This document shows, one piece after another, positions 40,031 to 50,030 of a DNA stretch of 64,000 bases. The first letter of the stretch is position 1; the number at the start of each line of letters is the position of its first letter. A program made the translations under genes and the position numbers. A model generated the notes under the pieces. The model was not told the DNA's origin. It saw only the letters and a list, made by a program, of their open reading frames with translations, and ran no database searches. Source of the stretch: Accumulibacter sp. (lineage in GTDB: Bacteria; Pseudomonadota; Gammaproteobacteria; Burkholderiales; Rhodocyclaceae); the NCBI GenBank assembly GCA_017302455.1, contig JAFLDO010000018.1:1-64000 (forward strand), written 5' to 3'.

Positions 40031-41269
40031 GTGAGCGGAAAAGACAGTACTGGCGATTTCGTATATACCGACGTGGGGTTCCGCCACTACCGGCGGCGCC
40101 GGGCCGAACGCCTTCTGCGCACAGGGACTGTGCTGCTGCTCGCGTATGCGGTGGTGTGGAGCGGCGTCGCTCTCGTGCGAGGCGACTGGCTGACGCTGGC
40201 GCTGCAGAGCATTTCGTTCTGCGGTGCGGCGTGGGTGTGGTACTGCCTCGCGCGCGGCCAACTCGGACTGGCCAGCCACAGCTACTTCTGGGTCGTGATT
40301 CCGGTCGTCGTCTGCCTGGTCGCTTTGGAGGGCATCGCCGGCCCGTTCCGCAGCATGAACCACTATCATCTGCTGCCCCTGACCGTCGGCGCGTATCTAT
40401 TGTTCTTCGAGCATGGCGAGCGTGCGCGGCGCCTGTATGCCGGCGGTTGCCTGGCGATCTTCGTGAGTGTCGAACTCGGGCTGTTGACGCTCCCGGCCTT
40501 GGGCCTCCCCTACCCTCCGGAGGCGCAGCGGGCTGGGCGCTGGATTCTCTTCTTCGCCAGCTTCGCTTCGCTCATGTATGTGGCCGAGCTCTTTCTGGCG
40601 GATCTGGCCGAAGCCGAAAAGCAACTGGCCGGCGCCAACACGCGACTCGAGGAACTCCTCGAGAACATGCTGCCTGCGTCGATCAGCCAGCGTCTGCGGC
40701 GGGAAGGGCGCACCTTTGCCGACGCCTTCGGCGAATGCAGCGTGCTTTTTGCCGACATCGTCGGCTACACGACGCTATCGGAGTCGGTCCCCAACGTCGT
40801 CAATCTGCTGGATGCCATCTTCTCGCGCTTCGATGACCTCACCGAACACTGTGGACTCGAAAAGATCAAGACGATCGGCGACGCGTACATGGTTGCGGCT
40901 GGCATTCCCGAGGCACGTCCGGATCACGCCAGCGCCTTGGCCGAACTGGCACTGCGCATGCAGGCGGCGATCAAGGAGTTTCCCGGCCTGGCGATTCGCA
41001 TCGGCATCAACTCGGGAGCGGTGGTGGCAGGCGTGATCGGCAAGAAGCGCTTCATCTACGACCTGTGGGGTGACACGGTCAATATCGCCGCGCGCATGGA
41101 ATCACAGGGGATCTCCGGCGAAATCCAGATCAGCGAGGCAACGCGGGCAATGCTGCCCGCCAGTTTCGTGTGCGAAGAACGTGGCGAGATCCACATCAAG
41201 GGCAAGGGCCCGATGCGTGTCTTCCTGCTCAAGGGACGCCTGCAGCAGGACGCTGCGACGTCTGGCTAG
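40031..41269 (+). CDS. Membrane class III adenylate cyclase
   Basis: A 412-residue protein with about six hydrophobic helices (about 32-190), a short coiled coil (AEAEKQLAGANTRLEELLENMLP), and a class III cyclase domain. Metal-binding aspartates lie in LFADIVGYTTLS (Asp242) and KTIGDAYM (Asp284). The base-selecting pair is Lys280 and Asp348 (LWGDTVNIAARME), the Lys/Asp combination of adenylate rather than guanylate cyclases; Asn351 and Arg355 are present. The start is GTG at 40031 with GGAGG close upstream. The membrane region shows no known sensor. Its product could feed the cNMP-binding kinase at 31482. Confidence 0.87.
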   Translation: MSGKDSTGDFVYTDVGFRHYRRRRAERLLRTGTVLLLAYAVVWSGVALVRGDWLTLALQSISFCGAAWVWYCLARGQLGLASHSYFWVVIPVVVCLVALEGIAGPFRSMNHYHLLPLTVGAYLLFFEHGERARRLYAGGCLAIFVSVELGLLTLPALGLPYPPEAQRAGRWILFFASFASLMYVAELFLADLAEAEKQLAGANTRLEELLENMLPASISQRLRREGRTFADAFGECSVLFADIVGYTTLSESVPNVVNLLDAIFSRFDDLTEHCGLEKIKTIGDAYMVAAGIPEARPDHASALAELALRMQAAIKEFPGLAIRIGINSGAVVAGVIGKKRFIYDLWGDTVNIAARMESQGISGEIQISEATRAMLPASFVCEERGEIHIKGKGPMRVFLLKGRLQQDAATSG

Positions 41270-41377
41270 GCGCGCCCCACGGCGCATGCTCTATCTTCCC
41301 CCTTGTCGGCGCGGCTCTGCCGAGCAGCGCGCCAACCGGCGCGCGACGGCAAACCGGAGCACGGGTCCTGCAGCGTG

Positions 41378-42679
41378 CTACATCAGCTTCAGGCGGCGCG
41401 CCGCCTCGCTCAGTTCACCGCGAAAGTCGGGGTGGGCAATGCCGATCAGTGCCTGCGCTCTCTGCCTGGCGGTCTTTCCGCGCAGTTCGGCCAGACCATA
41501 CTCGGTGACCACGTAGTTGACGTCGTTCTTGCCGGTCGTCACATGCGCACCGGGCGACAACGCCGGCACGATGCGCGAGATGCTGTCTCCCTTTGCCGTC
41601 GATGGCAGGACGATGAACGACTTGCCGTCACGCGAGCGGTTGGCGGCGCGAACGAAATCGACCTGGCCGCCGGTGCCCGAGTAAGGCTGCGGGCCAAAGC
41701 TCTCCGAGCAACACTGGCCGAGCAGGTCGACCTGCAGCGTCGCATTGATCGACACCAGCTTGTCGTTGCGGGCAGCAAGGTAGGGATCGTTGGTGTAATC
41801 GACCGGATGCATTTCGAGCATCGGGTTGCGGTGCATGAAACGATAGAGCTTCTGCGAACCCAGCGCGAAAGTGGCGACCATCTTTCCCGGCAGGTAGTTC
41901 TTCTTGCGGTTGGTGACCGCGCCGCACTCGAGCAACTTCAGGATGCCGTCGCCGATCATCTCGGTATGGATGCCCAGATCGTGCTTGTGACTGAGTTGCA
42001 TGACCACGGCGTCGGGAATTGCGCCATAGCCGATCTGCAGCGTCGACCCGTCGTCGATGATATCGGTGACGTACTCCCCGATCGCTTCCTGCACCGGTCC
42101 GATTTGCGGCAGACCCACCTCGAGCACGGCTTCGTCACTCTCGACCAATCCGGCGATGTGCGAGATATGGACATGGCAATTGCCGTTGGTAAATGGGACA
42201 TTCGGGTTGACTTCGAGAATCACCGCCCGGGCCATGCTGACCGCGGCCATCGTGTAGTCGGTCCCCAGGCTGAGCGCAAAGTAGCCGTGCTCATCCATCG
42301 GCGAGGCCATGCTGAACACGACGTCGACGCGGATCTGCCGGTTCATGATCATCGACGGCATTTCCGAGAAATAGCTCGGCAGATAGTCTATCCAGCCTTC
42401 CTGGCCACCGGGCCGGGTGGCTCCGCCATAGAAGAAGGAAAGATGGTGGACATGGTCGACGGTGGCCGGATCGATATAGCCGAACTTGCGCAGCGGCAGG
42501 ATCTGCCCGACGGTCACTCCGTGAAAAGTCTGGCGCTGCTCGGAGAGGGCTGTCAGGAGGGCTGGCGGTTCGCCGACACCGGTGGGCACGCAGATGAAGT
42601 CACCGTTCTCCACCAGACTCATCGCGTCTGTCGCGCTCATCCGTTTGCGTTGGTAGATCCGCTGGTAAATGTCCGACAT
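41378..42679 (-). CDS. Acetyl-CoA hydrolase / 4-hydroxybutyrate CoA-transferase family protein
   Basis: A 433-residue class I CoA-transferase fold. It has YGGATRPGGQEG, the nucleotide-type turn NGNCHVHIS, EMIGDGILKLLECG, and the catalytic-Glu region SESFGPQPYSGTGGQVDFVRAA followed by IVTEYGLAELRG in the variant VVTEYGLAELRGKTARQRA. Enzymes of this family transfer CoA among acetate, butyrate, propionate and succinate or hydrolyse acyl-CoA. It stands downstream of icmF on the same strand across a strong hairpin, so it may process acyl-CoAs linked to that mutase. The exact substrate is not readable from sequence. Confidence 0.87.
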   Translation of the reverse strand: MSDIYQRIYQRKRMSATDAMSLVENGDFICVPTGVGEPPALLTALSEQRQTFHGVTVGQILPLRKFGYIDPATVDHVHHLSFFYGGATRPGGQEGWIDYLPSYFSEMPSMIMNRQIRVDVVFSMASPMDEHGYFALSLGTDYTMAAVSMARAVILEVNPNVPFTNGNCHVHISHIAGLVESDEAVLEVGLPQIGPVQEAIGEYVTDIIDDGSTLQIGYGAIPDAVVMQLSHKHDLGIHTEMIGDGILKLLECGAVTNRKKNYLPGKMVATFALGSQKLYRFMHRNPMLEMHPVDYTNDPYLAARNDKLVSINATLQVDLLGQCCSESFGPQPYSGTGGQVDFVRAANRSRDGKSFIVLPSTAKGDSISRIVPALSPGAHVTTGKNDVNYVVTEYGLAELRGKTARQRAQALIGIAHPDFRGELSEAARRLKLM

Positions 42680-42763
42680 GCGCGCTCCTTTGCCGTTGAC
42701 GGTTGACAGCCGACATGCCTTCCCGGGAGGCCTGGCGCTGCCGAAATGGGGAACCGGGAGATT

Positions 42764-42808
42764 CGGCCGGTGGCTGCCACGGGGTATTGCCGTGACAGCC
42801 GCCGGCCG
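42764..42808. terminator. Long 19-base-arm hairpin between icmF and the CoA-transferase gene
   Basis: The arms run 42764-42782 and 42790-42808 around the loop GGTATTG. They pair along 19 positions with one G-T wobble and one C-A mismatch; the outer stem is CGGCCGG/CCGGCCG. It lies in the 167-base gap after icmF on the minus strand. It is positioned as the icmF terminator or as a processing/attenuation element for the CoA-transferase gene. There is no T-run on the minus strand. Confidence 0.6.
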
Positions 42809-42846
42809 GGCACCGTGGTCAGGCTTCCGGGATTCTCTGCGGCTTT

Positions 42847-45800
42847 CTACATGCTGCGACGGTACTGGCCACCGACTTCGTAGAGCGCTCCGGTGATCTG
42901 TCCGAGCGAGCAGACGCGGACGGCGTCCACCAGCACGGCGAAGACGTTGCCGTTGTCGATCACCGTCTGTTTCAGACGTTCGATCATCGCCCCGGAGACC
43001 GCGGCGTTGCGCCCCTGGAAGTCGCGCAGGCGGTTGATCTGCGACTGTTTTTCCTCCTCGGTCGAGCGGGCGAGTTCGATCTCGATCTGCGCGTCGCCCT
43101 GCGGATTGCGGAAGGTATTGACGCCGACGATCGGAAACGAGCCGTCGTGCTTCTTGTGCTCGTAGTAGAGCGACTCTTCCTGGATCTTGCCGCGCTGGTA
43201 ACCGGTTTCCATCGCCCCGAGGACGCCACCGCGCGAAGCAATGGCCTCGAACTCCTTCAACACGGCTTCTTCAACGAGGTCGGTCAGTTCGTCGATGATG
43301 AACGAACCCTGATTCGGATTCTCGTTCATCGCCAGACCCCACTCGCGGTTGATGATCAACTGGATGGCCATCGCGCGGCGAACGGATTCCTCGGTCGGTG
43401 TCGTGATGGCTTCGTCATAGGCATTGGTATGCAGTGAGTTGCAATTGTCGTAGATGGCGATCAGTGCCTGCAGCGTCGTCCGGATGTCGTTGAACGCCAT
43501 CTCCTGGGCATGCAGGGAGCGGCCGGAAGTCTGGATGTGGTACTTCAGTTTCTGACTGCGCTCGCTGCCGCCGTACTTGTTCTTCATCGCCACCGCCCAG
43601 ATGCGCCGGGCGACGCGGCCGATCACCGAGTACTCGGGGTCCATGCCGTTGCTGAAGAAGAACGACAGGTTCGGCGCAAAGTCGTCGATATGCATGCCGC
43701 GTGCCAGGTAGGCCTCGACATAGGTGAAGCCGTTGGCCAGTGTGAAGGCCAGTTGCGAAATCGGATTGGCCCCGGCTTCGGCAATGTGATAGCCGGAAAT
43801 CGACACCGAGTAGAAGTTGCCGATATGGTTATGGACGAAAAACTCCTGGATGTCGCCCATCATCTTGAGGGCGAACTCGGTCGAGAAGATGCAGGTATTC
43901 TGCCCCTGGTCTTCCTTGAGGATATCGGCCTGGACCGTTCCGCGCACGTTGGCGAGCACCCAGGTGCGAATCTTCTGGATCTCGTCTTCCGTTGGGTCAC
44001 GGCCGTTGTCGGTACGGAACTTGTCGACCTGCTGGTCCATGGCCGTGTTGAAGAACATCGACAGAATGATCGGTGCCGGCCCGTTGATCGTCAGCGACAC
44101 CGAGGTCGTCGGTGCGCACAGTTCGAAACCGTCGAACAACACCTTCATGTCGTCGAGCGTGGCGATCGAGACGCCGGAGTTGCCGACCTTGCCGTAGATG
44201 TCCGGCCTGGCGTCGGGATCGCAGCCGTACAGCGTGACCGAATCGAAGGCCGTCGACAGCCGCTTCGCCGGCATGCCCTCGGAAACCTTCTTGAAGCGCC
44301 GGTTGGTGCGGAAAGCATCACCTTCGCCGGCGAACATCCGCGTCGGATCCTCGTTCTCGCGTTTGAAAGCAAAAACGCCGGCGGTAAAGGGGAAGGAGCC
44401 CGGGACATTCTCTTTCATCAGGAAACGCAGCACCTCGCCGTCGTCCTTGTAGGTCGGCAGCGAAACCTTGCGGATGCGCGACCCGGACAGCGAGGTGTTG
44501 GTCAGCCGGGTGCGAATTTCCTTGTCGCGGATCTTCACGACGTACTCGTCCTGAGCATAGAGCTCGACGGTCTTCGGCCACATGTCCAGCAACTTCCTGG
44601 CCCTGGCGTCGAGTTGTCCCTCCTTCCAATCGATCATGTCATCGAAGTCGCCGGCCGGCTTGCCGCAGCCGACAAACAGTTCCTTGGCCGTCCGCAGTGA
44701 CTGCCGCTGGCGAGCAACTTCGGCCTGCTCGGCGGTGTGGGCGTGGTAGCTGCGCACCGCCTCGGCAATCTCGGCCAGATAGCGCACGCGCTGCGCCGGA
44801 ACGATCGCCCGCTGGTTCGACGATTGCTTGACGGTGACCAGCGGCAGCTTGCCCTTCTTCAGCTTCAGACCGAGCGCGTGCAGTTTCGGCGCAATCGCCT
44901 GATAGAGCGCCGTCACACCGTCGTCATTGAAGCGTGCGGCCATGGTCCCGAAGACCGGCATTTCGTCCGGACTCTGCCCGAAGGCCTCGTGGTTGCGCTG
45001 GTACTGCTTGCGCACATCGCGCAGCGCATCCTCGGCGCCCTTGCGGTCGAACTTGTTGATGGCGACGAAATCGGCAAAGTCGAGCATGTCGATCTTCTCG
45101 AGTTGCGAAGCGGCACCGAACTCGGGCGTCATCACGTAGAGCGAGACATCGACGAGCGGCACGATCGCAGCGTTGCCCTGACCGATACCCGAGGTCTCGA
45201 CGATGACGAAGTCGAAGCCGGCCAGCTTGCAGGCGGCGATCACCTCGGGCAGCGCGGCGGAGACCTCGGAGCCCGTTTCGCGCGTCGCCAGCGAGCGCAT
45301 GTAGATGTTCGGGTGCTCGATGGCGTTCATGCGGATGCGGTCGCCGAGCAGCGCGCCGCCGGTGCGCTTGCGCGATGGGTCGATCGAGATGATCGCCAGC
45401 TTGATGGTATCGCCCTGATCGAGCCGGAAGCGCCGTACCAGTTCGTCGGTCAGCGATGACTTGCCGGCACCGCCGGTACCGGTGATGCCCAAAGTCGGTA
45501 CCTTGAGCCCGGCAGCGGCATGGACGATCTTCTTGCGCAGTGCTTCCGGATACGCGCCGTTCTCGAGCGCCGTGATGATCTGTGCCAGCTTGCGGTGATC
45601 ACCGGCTTTCAGCGCCGCCAGTACCGCCTCCGGATCCTGCGGCGCCAGGGTCGACAGGTCGAAGTCTGCCTTGGTGGCCACCTCGTTGATCATTCCCTGC
45701 AAGCCCAGCGACTGCCCGTCTTGCGGCGAGTAGATCCTGGCCACACCATAAGCGTGCAGTTCGTCGATTTCGCTCGGAACGATGACCCCGCCGCCGCCAC

Positions 45801-46113
45801 CGAAGACCTTGATATCCTCGCCACCACCCGCCTTCAGCAGGTCGATCATGTACTTGAAGAACTCGACGTGACCGCCCTGGTACGACGTGATGGCGATTCC
45901 CTGCACGTCCTCCTGCAGGGCGGCGTTGACGATCTCCTGGACGGAGCGGTTGTGGCCAAGGTGGATGACCTCGGCGCCCGTCGACTGGAGGATGCGACGC
46001 ATGATGTTGATCGAGGCATCGTGCCCGTCAAACAGGGAGGCGGCGGTGACGAAGCGCACCTTGTGCTTGGGTTTGTAGGGCAGAAGCTTCTTGGCGATGG
46101 AAAGGTCGGTCAT
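42847..46113 (-). CDS. icmF: Fused isobutyryl-CoA mutase IcmF
   Basis: A 1088-residue fusion. Order: B12-binding domain with DGHDAS (29-34, axial His31), MeaI-like G-protein chaperone with P-loop GTGGAGKS (212-219), ETSGIGQGN and NKFD, then the acyl-CoA mutase barrel. In the barrel [25 protein letters not shown] gives Phe where methylmalonyl-CoA mutase has Tyr, and [11 protein letters not shown] gives Gln where it has Arg; this points to isobutyryl-CoA/n-butyryl-CoA. Adenosylcobalamin is required. An AraC regulator is divergent. A near-consensus promoter lies upstream; no cobalamin riboswitch was recognised. Confidence 0.95.
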   Translation of the reverse strand: MTDLSIAKKLLPYKPKHKVRFVTAASLFDGHDASINIMRRILQSTGAEVIHLGHNRSVQEIVNAALQEDVQGIAITSYQGGHVEFFKYMIDLLKAGGGEDIKVFGGGGGVIVPSEIDELHAYGVARIYSPQDGQSLGLQGMINEVATKADFDLSTLAPQDPEAVLAALKAGDHRKLAQIITALENGAYPEALRKKIVHAAAGLKVPTLGITGTGGAGKSSLTDELVRRFRLDQGDTIKLAIISIDPSRKRTGGALLGDRIRMNAIEHPNIYMRSLATRETGSEVSAALPEVIAACKLAGFDFVIVETSGIGQGNAAIVPLVDVSLYVMTPEFGAASQLEKIDMLDFADFVAINKFDRKGAEDALRDVRKQYQRNHEAFGQSPDEMPVFGTMAARFNDDGVTALYQAIAPKLHALGLKLKKGKLPLVTVKQSSNQRAIVPAQRVRYLAEIAEAVRSYHAHTAEQAEVARQRQSLRTAKELFVGCGKPAGDFDDMIDWKEGQLDARARKLLDMWPKTVELYAQDEYVVKIRDKEIRTRLTNTSLSGSRIRKVSLPTYKDDGEVLRFLMKENVPGSFPFTAGVFAFKRENEDPTRMFAGEGDAFRTNRRFKKVSEGMPAKRLSTAFDSVTLYGCDPDARPDIYGKVGNSGVSIATLDDMKVLFDGFELCAPTTSVSLTINGPAPIILSMFFNTAMDQQVDKFRTDNGRDPTEDEIQKIRTWVLANVRGTVQADILKEDQGQNTCIFSTEFALKMMGDIQEFFVHNHIGNFYSVSISGYHIAEAGANPISQLAFTLANGFTYVEAYLARGMHIDDFAPNLSFFFSNGMDPEYSVIGRVARRIWAVAMKNKYGGSERSQKLKYHIQTSGRSLHAQEMAFNDIRTTLQALIAIYDNCNSLHTNAYDEAITTPTEESVRRAMAIQLIINREWGLAMNENPNQGSFIIDELTDLVEEAVLKEFEAIASRGGVLGAMETGYQRGKIQEESLYYEHKKHDGSFPIVGVNTFRNPQGDAQIEIELARSTEEEKQSQINRLRDFQGRNAAVSGAMIERLKQTVIDNGNVFAVLVDAVRVCSLGQITGALYEVGGQYRRSM

Positions 46114-46230
46114 GGCGTTCGCGCTCCACAGAAGTCGGAAAGGTCTTGGTTACCAGGAATTGCACAGGGACGCACATGGTAGGAAGTTGGGAGCAATAAA
46201 GCCACTACCCAAGACGCCTCCCACAATGTA

Positions 46231-46259
46231 AATATTGCCAACTTGGAATATGCTGTCAA
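46231..46259 (-). promoter_or_regulatory. Sigma-70 promoter of icmF with a palindrome in the spacer
   Basis: On the minus strand TTGACA (46254-46259) and AATATT (46231-46236) are separated by exactly 17 bases. The spacer contains the odd-centred palindrome CCAA-C-TTGG (46238-46246), a possible operator for the divergent AraC-type regulator. The position would make it a repressor site, or a site shared by both promoters. Confidence 0.55.
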
Positions 46260-46281
46260 TACACTGCCTTGCGAGGAAACA

Positions 46282-47400
46282 ATGTCAGACCCTGAGAAGA
46301 CTGCCAGCCAGGCGGCGGCGCCAGTCAGCCCCGCCGCCGCCATCCCGGCCCCGGCGCGCGCGACAGTGGCAATGGCTTTCGTGCAGGGGATGCTCGGCGG
46401 TATGCAGCATGCCGGGCACGACACCCGGCCGCTGCTCGAACGCGCCCACATCCCCACCCATGTCCTCGGCGACCCGGCAGCGCGGATCCCCGTCGACCGC
46501 TACGCCGCCCTCTACAACCTGATCAATCACGAACTCGACGATGAGGGCTTCGGGCTGTTTTCGGTACCGATGCGCACCGGCAGCTTCGAGTTCCTGTGCC
46601 GCAGCACCATCACGGCGCCGACGCTGTCCGTCGCCATCGAGCGCGGCATCCGCTTTCTGCGGCTAGTGCTCCCCGACCTTTCTGTCCGCCTGAACACCCA
46701 CCGCGATCAGGCGTGTCTCTGCATCGCGGAAACCGGCGCGCCATTGGCGATTGGCCGGGTATTCGCCTTTGAATGGCTGCTCCGCCTGTTGCACGGACTC
46801 TTTTCCTGGCTCGTCGGACGCGGCATCGTTCTCGATGCTGTGGCCTTTCCCTACCCGCGGCCGGAGCACGCAGACGACTATGCGCTGATCTACACGGCAC
46901 GCTCGACGTTTGGTGCCGAGACGCTGGCCGCCACCTTTGCCGCCAATCTTCTCGATCTGCCGATCCGCCGCGACGAAGCGGCGTTGCAGACATTCCTCGA
47001 CGGCGCACCCGGCAAGCTGACGACGCTCTACCGGCGCGACCGCGAAATGGTCCTGCGCGTGCGCAAGACGCTGCGCGACGCGCTGCCCGCGTCGATGTCG
47101 CTGGCTGAAGTTGCCCGCACCCTGCACTTGTCGGCACGCACGCTGCATCGCCGACTGGAAGACGAGGGGTCGAGCTTCCAGGCGATAAAGGATGGCTTGC
47201 GTCGCGATGTGGCGATAAACAGCCTGGCAAAAAGCCGGCAGGCGGTGGCCGAGATCGCCGCCGAGCTGGGGTTCGCCGACCCGGCCGCCTTCTACCGGGC
47301 CTTCGTGAGATGGACGGGGGTCGCGCCGGCACACTACCGAAAGAGGCTTCAGGCGGCTGGCAGCGACGAGCCGCGGCCCACCCGCGCCGCCGCAAGGTAG
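46282..47400 (+). CDS. AraC-family transcriptional regulator
   Basis: From the ATG at 46282 (GAGGAAAC upstream) the protein has 372 residues. The N-terminal two-thirds match the Arabinose_bd-type effector domain of OruR/ArgR-like regulators (for example GLFSVPMRTGSFEFL). The C-terminal AraC HTH is clear: MSLAEVARTLHLSARTLHRRLEDEG and IAAELGFADPAAFYRAFVRWTGVAP. It is divergent from icmF with 168 bases between, so it probably controls icmF and perhaps the CoA-transferase gene, in response to an acyl or amino acid metabolite. An upstream in-frame ATG at 46243 is less well placed. Confidence 0.85.
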   Translation: MSDPEKTASQAAAPVSPAAAIPAPARATVAMAFVQGMLGGMQHAGHDTRPLLERAHIPTHVLGDPAARIPVDRYAALYNLINHELDDEGFGLFSVPMRTGSFEFLCRSTITAPTLSVAIERGIRFLRLVLPDLSVRLNTHRDQACLCIAETGAPLAIGRVFAFEWLLRLLHGLFSWLVGRGIVLDAVAFPYPRPEHADDYALIYTARSTFGAETLAATFAANLLDLPIRRDEAALQTFLDGAPGKLTTLYRRDREMVLRVRKTLRDALPASMSLAEVARTLHLSARTLHRRLEDEGSSFQAIKDGLRRDVAINSLAKSRQAVAEIAAELGFADPAAFYRAFVRWTGVAPAHYRKRLQAAGSDEPRPTRAAAR

Positions 47401-47452
47401 TCAGAGCGCGCGATGGCGCAGGCGACGAGCGGCGGCTGACAGCGCCTTGGCG

Positions 47453-48763
47453 TCAGCGGTCGGTCATGAAGCGCGTGGCGTTTTCGAGATCGGCGTGGAT
47501 GCTGCCGCTGTACAGGGCATTGACGAACTTGCGCCAGATCAGGTCGGGCTCCCCCAGGCGGAAGCCATAGATACCTTCTCCCGAGTCCCGGGAAGCCGCG
47601 ACCTGTATTCGCGACACTTCGGACGGCCCCAGTTTGATCATCGCTTCACCCCACACATTGATCGGAATGGGGTGAAGCGCGTGTGCCTTGAAGCCGTAAC
47701 GCGAGAGCTGAAAGACTTCGAGTTTGATCTTGCTCTGGGCGCCATCGGGAGCGACCAGCGATAACTGGGCGGGGCATCTGACCGAGAAGCGCTGGTGGCG
47801 CCGGCGCGCCGAGCCGTCCTGGCTGCCCTCCGAGATCGCCGGCAGAACGGCCTGATAGGCGGGCAAATCGTAGATGGTGTGCATCAGGCACTTCTTGCGA
47901 TCACTGAGCTGGCTGAAGACATGAGTGCGCACATTGAAGAAATAGTCGAGCAACTCCGGGGTCAACACCGGATCGTTGGTCGTGTAGAAACGTCGTTGCG
48001 GCAGCTTGATGTTGGGCAGCTTGACCTCGGTGAAAAAGGCGTAAAGGTTCCGCTTCGGCGGTTTTGACCCATAGTGTCTGCGGAAGATCTCTGGCGCGAA
48101 GGCAAGGTCCAACGTCGCACCAACTGCTGGCGCGCCATTGACGAAGTCGTAGTTCTCGACAACATTCTGCGTCAGGCGCTCGAAGAACAGCAGCGATTCG
48201 TACATCTCGATATGCTTGGGATTGACGGCGATGACTAGATGCCGGGTATCGAAGAAGGTCGTGCAATATTCGTACATGAACTTCATCAGCGGAAACAGAA
48301 TGCTGCCACCCGTACGCCGGAACTTCCTGTGCACCGCCAAGGCCGACACTTCGGCAACGTTGCCTCTCTTCTCTCGTATGGCCGTCAGATCGAAGATCCT
48401 CTGGAGTGGAAATCCCAACACGCTCTCGCGAATCAGCGACAGCGTACCAACCACCTCTCCGTCATACTTTGCACACAGCGTCGTTGTCGTCGGCAGGGCA
48501 TGATAAATGGTGACCCGCATCCCCGAGGGATCCGGCTTCATGAATCCGCTACCGACATAGGCGTCATGCAGCAAGGAAAAGCACTCGGCGAGTTCCTCTT
48601 TCGTCTCGGCAATCTTCAGCACCAGGCGCTCGTCCGGTGCGGGATCACAATCGACAAAATTACGATAAACAGCAAACCGCCTCTTCTGCGGGAGAAAGTT
48701 GAACAGTTTACGCAGCGTCCCGTGCAGCATTCTTCGTACGGGCAAGACAAGTTTTCTGATCAT
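47453..48763 (-). CDS. FeeM-like N-acyl amino acid synthase fused to a PilZ domain
   Basis: From the ATG at 48763 (GAGGGG six bases upstream) the protein has 436 residues. The N-terminal part has the GNAT-like FeeM pattern: LLHDAYVGSGFM, DGEVVGTLSLIRES, EVSALAVHRKFRRTGG and IAVNPKHIEMYESLLFFERL. FeeM enzymes join a fatty acyl group from acyl carrier protein to an amino acid. The C-terminal 110 residues form a PilZ domain with RRHQR (RxxxR) and QLSRYGF, in which the usual Asp/Asn of the DxSxxG motif is Gln. So c-di-GMP control is plausible but the site is degenerate. An LpxL-like acyltransferase gene is divergent. The fusion seems unusual to me. Confidence 0.8.
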   Translation of the reverse strand: MIRKLVLPVRRMLHGTLRKLFNFLPQKRRFAVYRNFVDCDPAPDERLVLKIAETKEELAECFSLLHDAYVGSGFMKPDPSGMRVTIYHALPTTTTLCAKYDGEVVGTLSLIRESVLGFPLQRIFDLTAIREKRGNVAEVSALAVHRKFRRTGGSILFPLMKFMYEYCTTFFDTRHLVIAVNPKHIEMYESLLFFERLTQNVVENYDFVNGAPAVGATLDLAFAPEIFRRHYGSKPPKRNLYAFFTEVKLPNIKLPQRRFYTTNDPVLTPELLDYFFNVRTHVFSQLSDRKKCLMHTIYDLPAYQAVLPAISEGSQDGSARRRHQRFSVRCPAQLSLVAPDGAQSKIKLEVFQLSRYGFKAHALHPIPINVWGEAMIKLGPSEVSRIQVAASRDSGEGIYGFRLGEPDLIWRKFVNALYSGSIHADLENATRFMTDR

Positions 48764-49154
48764 CACCATCCCCTCGGCAACGGCGATCGTCCGGAATGCC
48801 AGCTATCCCGATATTGGCAGAAAAGCCCGCTGCCAACGCGGAGCTTCCCAAACCGACTATTCACTTCACCCAGTTCCCGACCGCAGATGCGCATGCCGGG
48901 CACCACCCTCACGAGATCTTCAGTGTGCATCTTATCAAAAGCTGCGACTCGCCCCGCGATTGTTTGGCCCGCGCGTGACCTGGCATTCGGCGCACCGGCC
49001 CGGAGGCCTCCGCGGCGTCGTACAATACCGGGCCCATTCATCCTGACCACCCAGACGTCCACCCGCTGGGTGGCAATCCCATGGCACGAGAGATCCATGT
49101 CAAGCCTTCCTGCTACCTGCGCCGCTCTCGGCTGCGTTTGCGTGGGCTGAGACC
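48764..49154. other. Divergent region with palindrome, -10-like box and hairpin
   Basis: This 391-base region separates the FeeM-PilZ gene from the acyltransferase gene. GGAGGCCTCC (49002-49011) is a perfect palindrome. TACAAT (49021-49026) could be a -10 box for the acyltransferase gene, though no -35 is clear. An 8-bp hairpin CCACCCAG/CTGGGTGG (49047-49073, 11-base loop) would lie in the leader of that transcript. No small protein with a good start was seen. Confidence 0.4.
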
Positions 49155-50030
49155 ATGCTGAGTCGATTGCTGGCCGCCACGCTCTGGTTGCTGCACTTCC
49201 TGCCGCTGCCGATCCTCGCCGGCGTCGGCAATGCCCTGGGACTGGCGCTCTTCGGTCTGGCTCGCCGACGCCGGCACATCGTCCTGGTGAATCTGCGCCT
49301 GTGCTTCCCCGAACTCGCTGAGCTGCAGCGCGTACGCCTCGCCAGAGCCCATTGCCAGGTACTGGCACGCAGCATGCTCGAACGCGGCCTGCTGTGGTGG
49401 GCCAGTCCGGCGAGGCTGCAGCGGCTGACGACGGTCGACGGAGACGACCGGCTGCGTGCTCTGCTCGATGCCGGTCGTCCCGTACTGATGCTGACACCTC
49501 ACTTTGTCGGACTCGACGCCGGCGGCGCCGCGATTGCCATGCGCCACGACAGCGCCAGCATCTACGCGGTGCAGTCGGACCCCGTCTTCGACCGCCTGCT
49601 TTACCGCGGCCGCCGCCGTTTCGGCGATCAGCTCTTGCTGTCTCGCCAGGACAGCGTGCGGGCCAGCGTCAAGGCAATGAAGTCAGGGCGGCCGTTGTAC
49701 TACCTTCCGGATATGGACTTTGGCCGCCGCGATTCAATTTTCGTTCCTTTCTTCGGGGTGCCAGCGGCGACGGTCCCAGGTCTGTCGCGACTGGCTCGGC
49801 TCGCCGGCGCGACCGTCGTCCCGGTGGTCACGCGCCTCCTGCCCGGCGGCAAGGGCTATGCCGTGACGGTCGGCGAACCGTGGCAGGATTTCCCCTCGAA
49901 CGACATCGAGGCCGATACCCGACGCATGAATGCCTGGATCGAGGCTGCGGTGCGCACGATGCCTGAGCAATATTACTGGGTCCATCGACGCTTCAAGACG
50001 CGCCCCGCCGGCGAGCCGCGCCCCTATTGA
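49155..50030 (+). CDS. LpxL/HtrB-family lysophospholipid acyltransferase
   Basis: A 291-residue protein with an N-terminal membrane helix (LLAATLWLLHFLPLPILAG). It shows the family sequence of late acyltransferases: RRRRHIVLVNLRLCFPEL, the HX4D active site in TPHFVGLDAGGAA, YAVQSDPVFDRLLYRGR and YYLPDMDFGRRDSIFVPFFGV. Such enzymes add acyl chains to lipid A or to related lipids such as ornithine lipids. With a FeeM-like synthase next door, a second acylation of an N-acyl amino acid is a reasonable alternative to lipid A. It is followed 187 bases later by a carbamoyltransferase gene. Confidence 0.85.
   Translation: MLSRLLAATLWLLHFLPLPILAGVGNALGLALFGLARRRRHIVLVNLRLCFPELAELQRVRLARAHCQVLARSMLERGLLWWASPARLQRLTTVDGDDRLRALLDAGRPVLMLTPHFVGLDAGGAAIAMRHDSASIYAVQSDPVFDRLLYRGRRRFGDQLLLSRQDSVRASVKAMKSGRPLYYLPDMDFGRRDSIFVPFFGVPAATVPGLSRLARLAGATVVPVVTRLLPGGKGYAVTVGEPWQDFPSNDIEADTRRMNAWIEAAVRTMPEQYYWVHRRFKTRPAGEPRPY

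Noticed and set aside
46114-46281. Cobalamin riboswitch before icmF
   Set aside because: IcmF needs B12, so I looked for the conserved B12 box and a long structured leader. The gap is only about 168 bases, is shared with a divergent gene, and contains a promoter instead.
49081-49161. Small Arg-rich frame just before and overlapping the LpxL-like gene
   Set aside because: No ribosome binding site and composition typical of GC-rich noncoding DNA.
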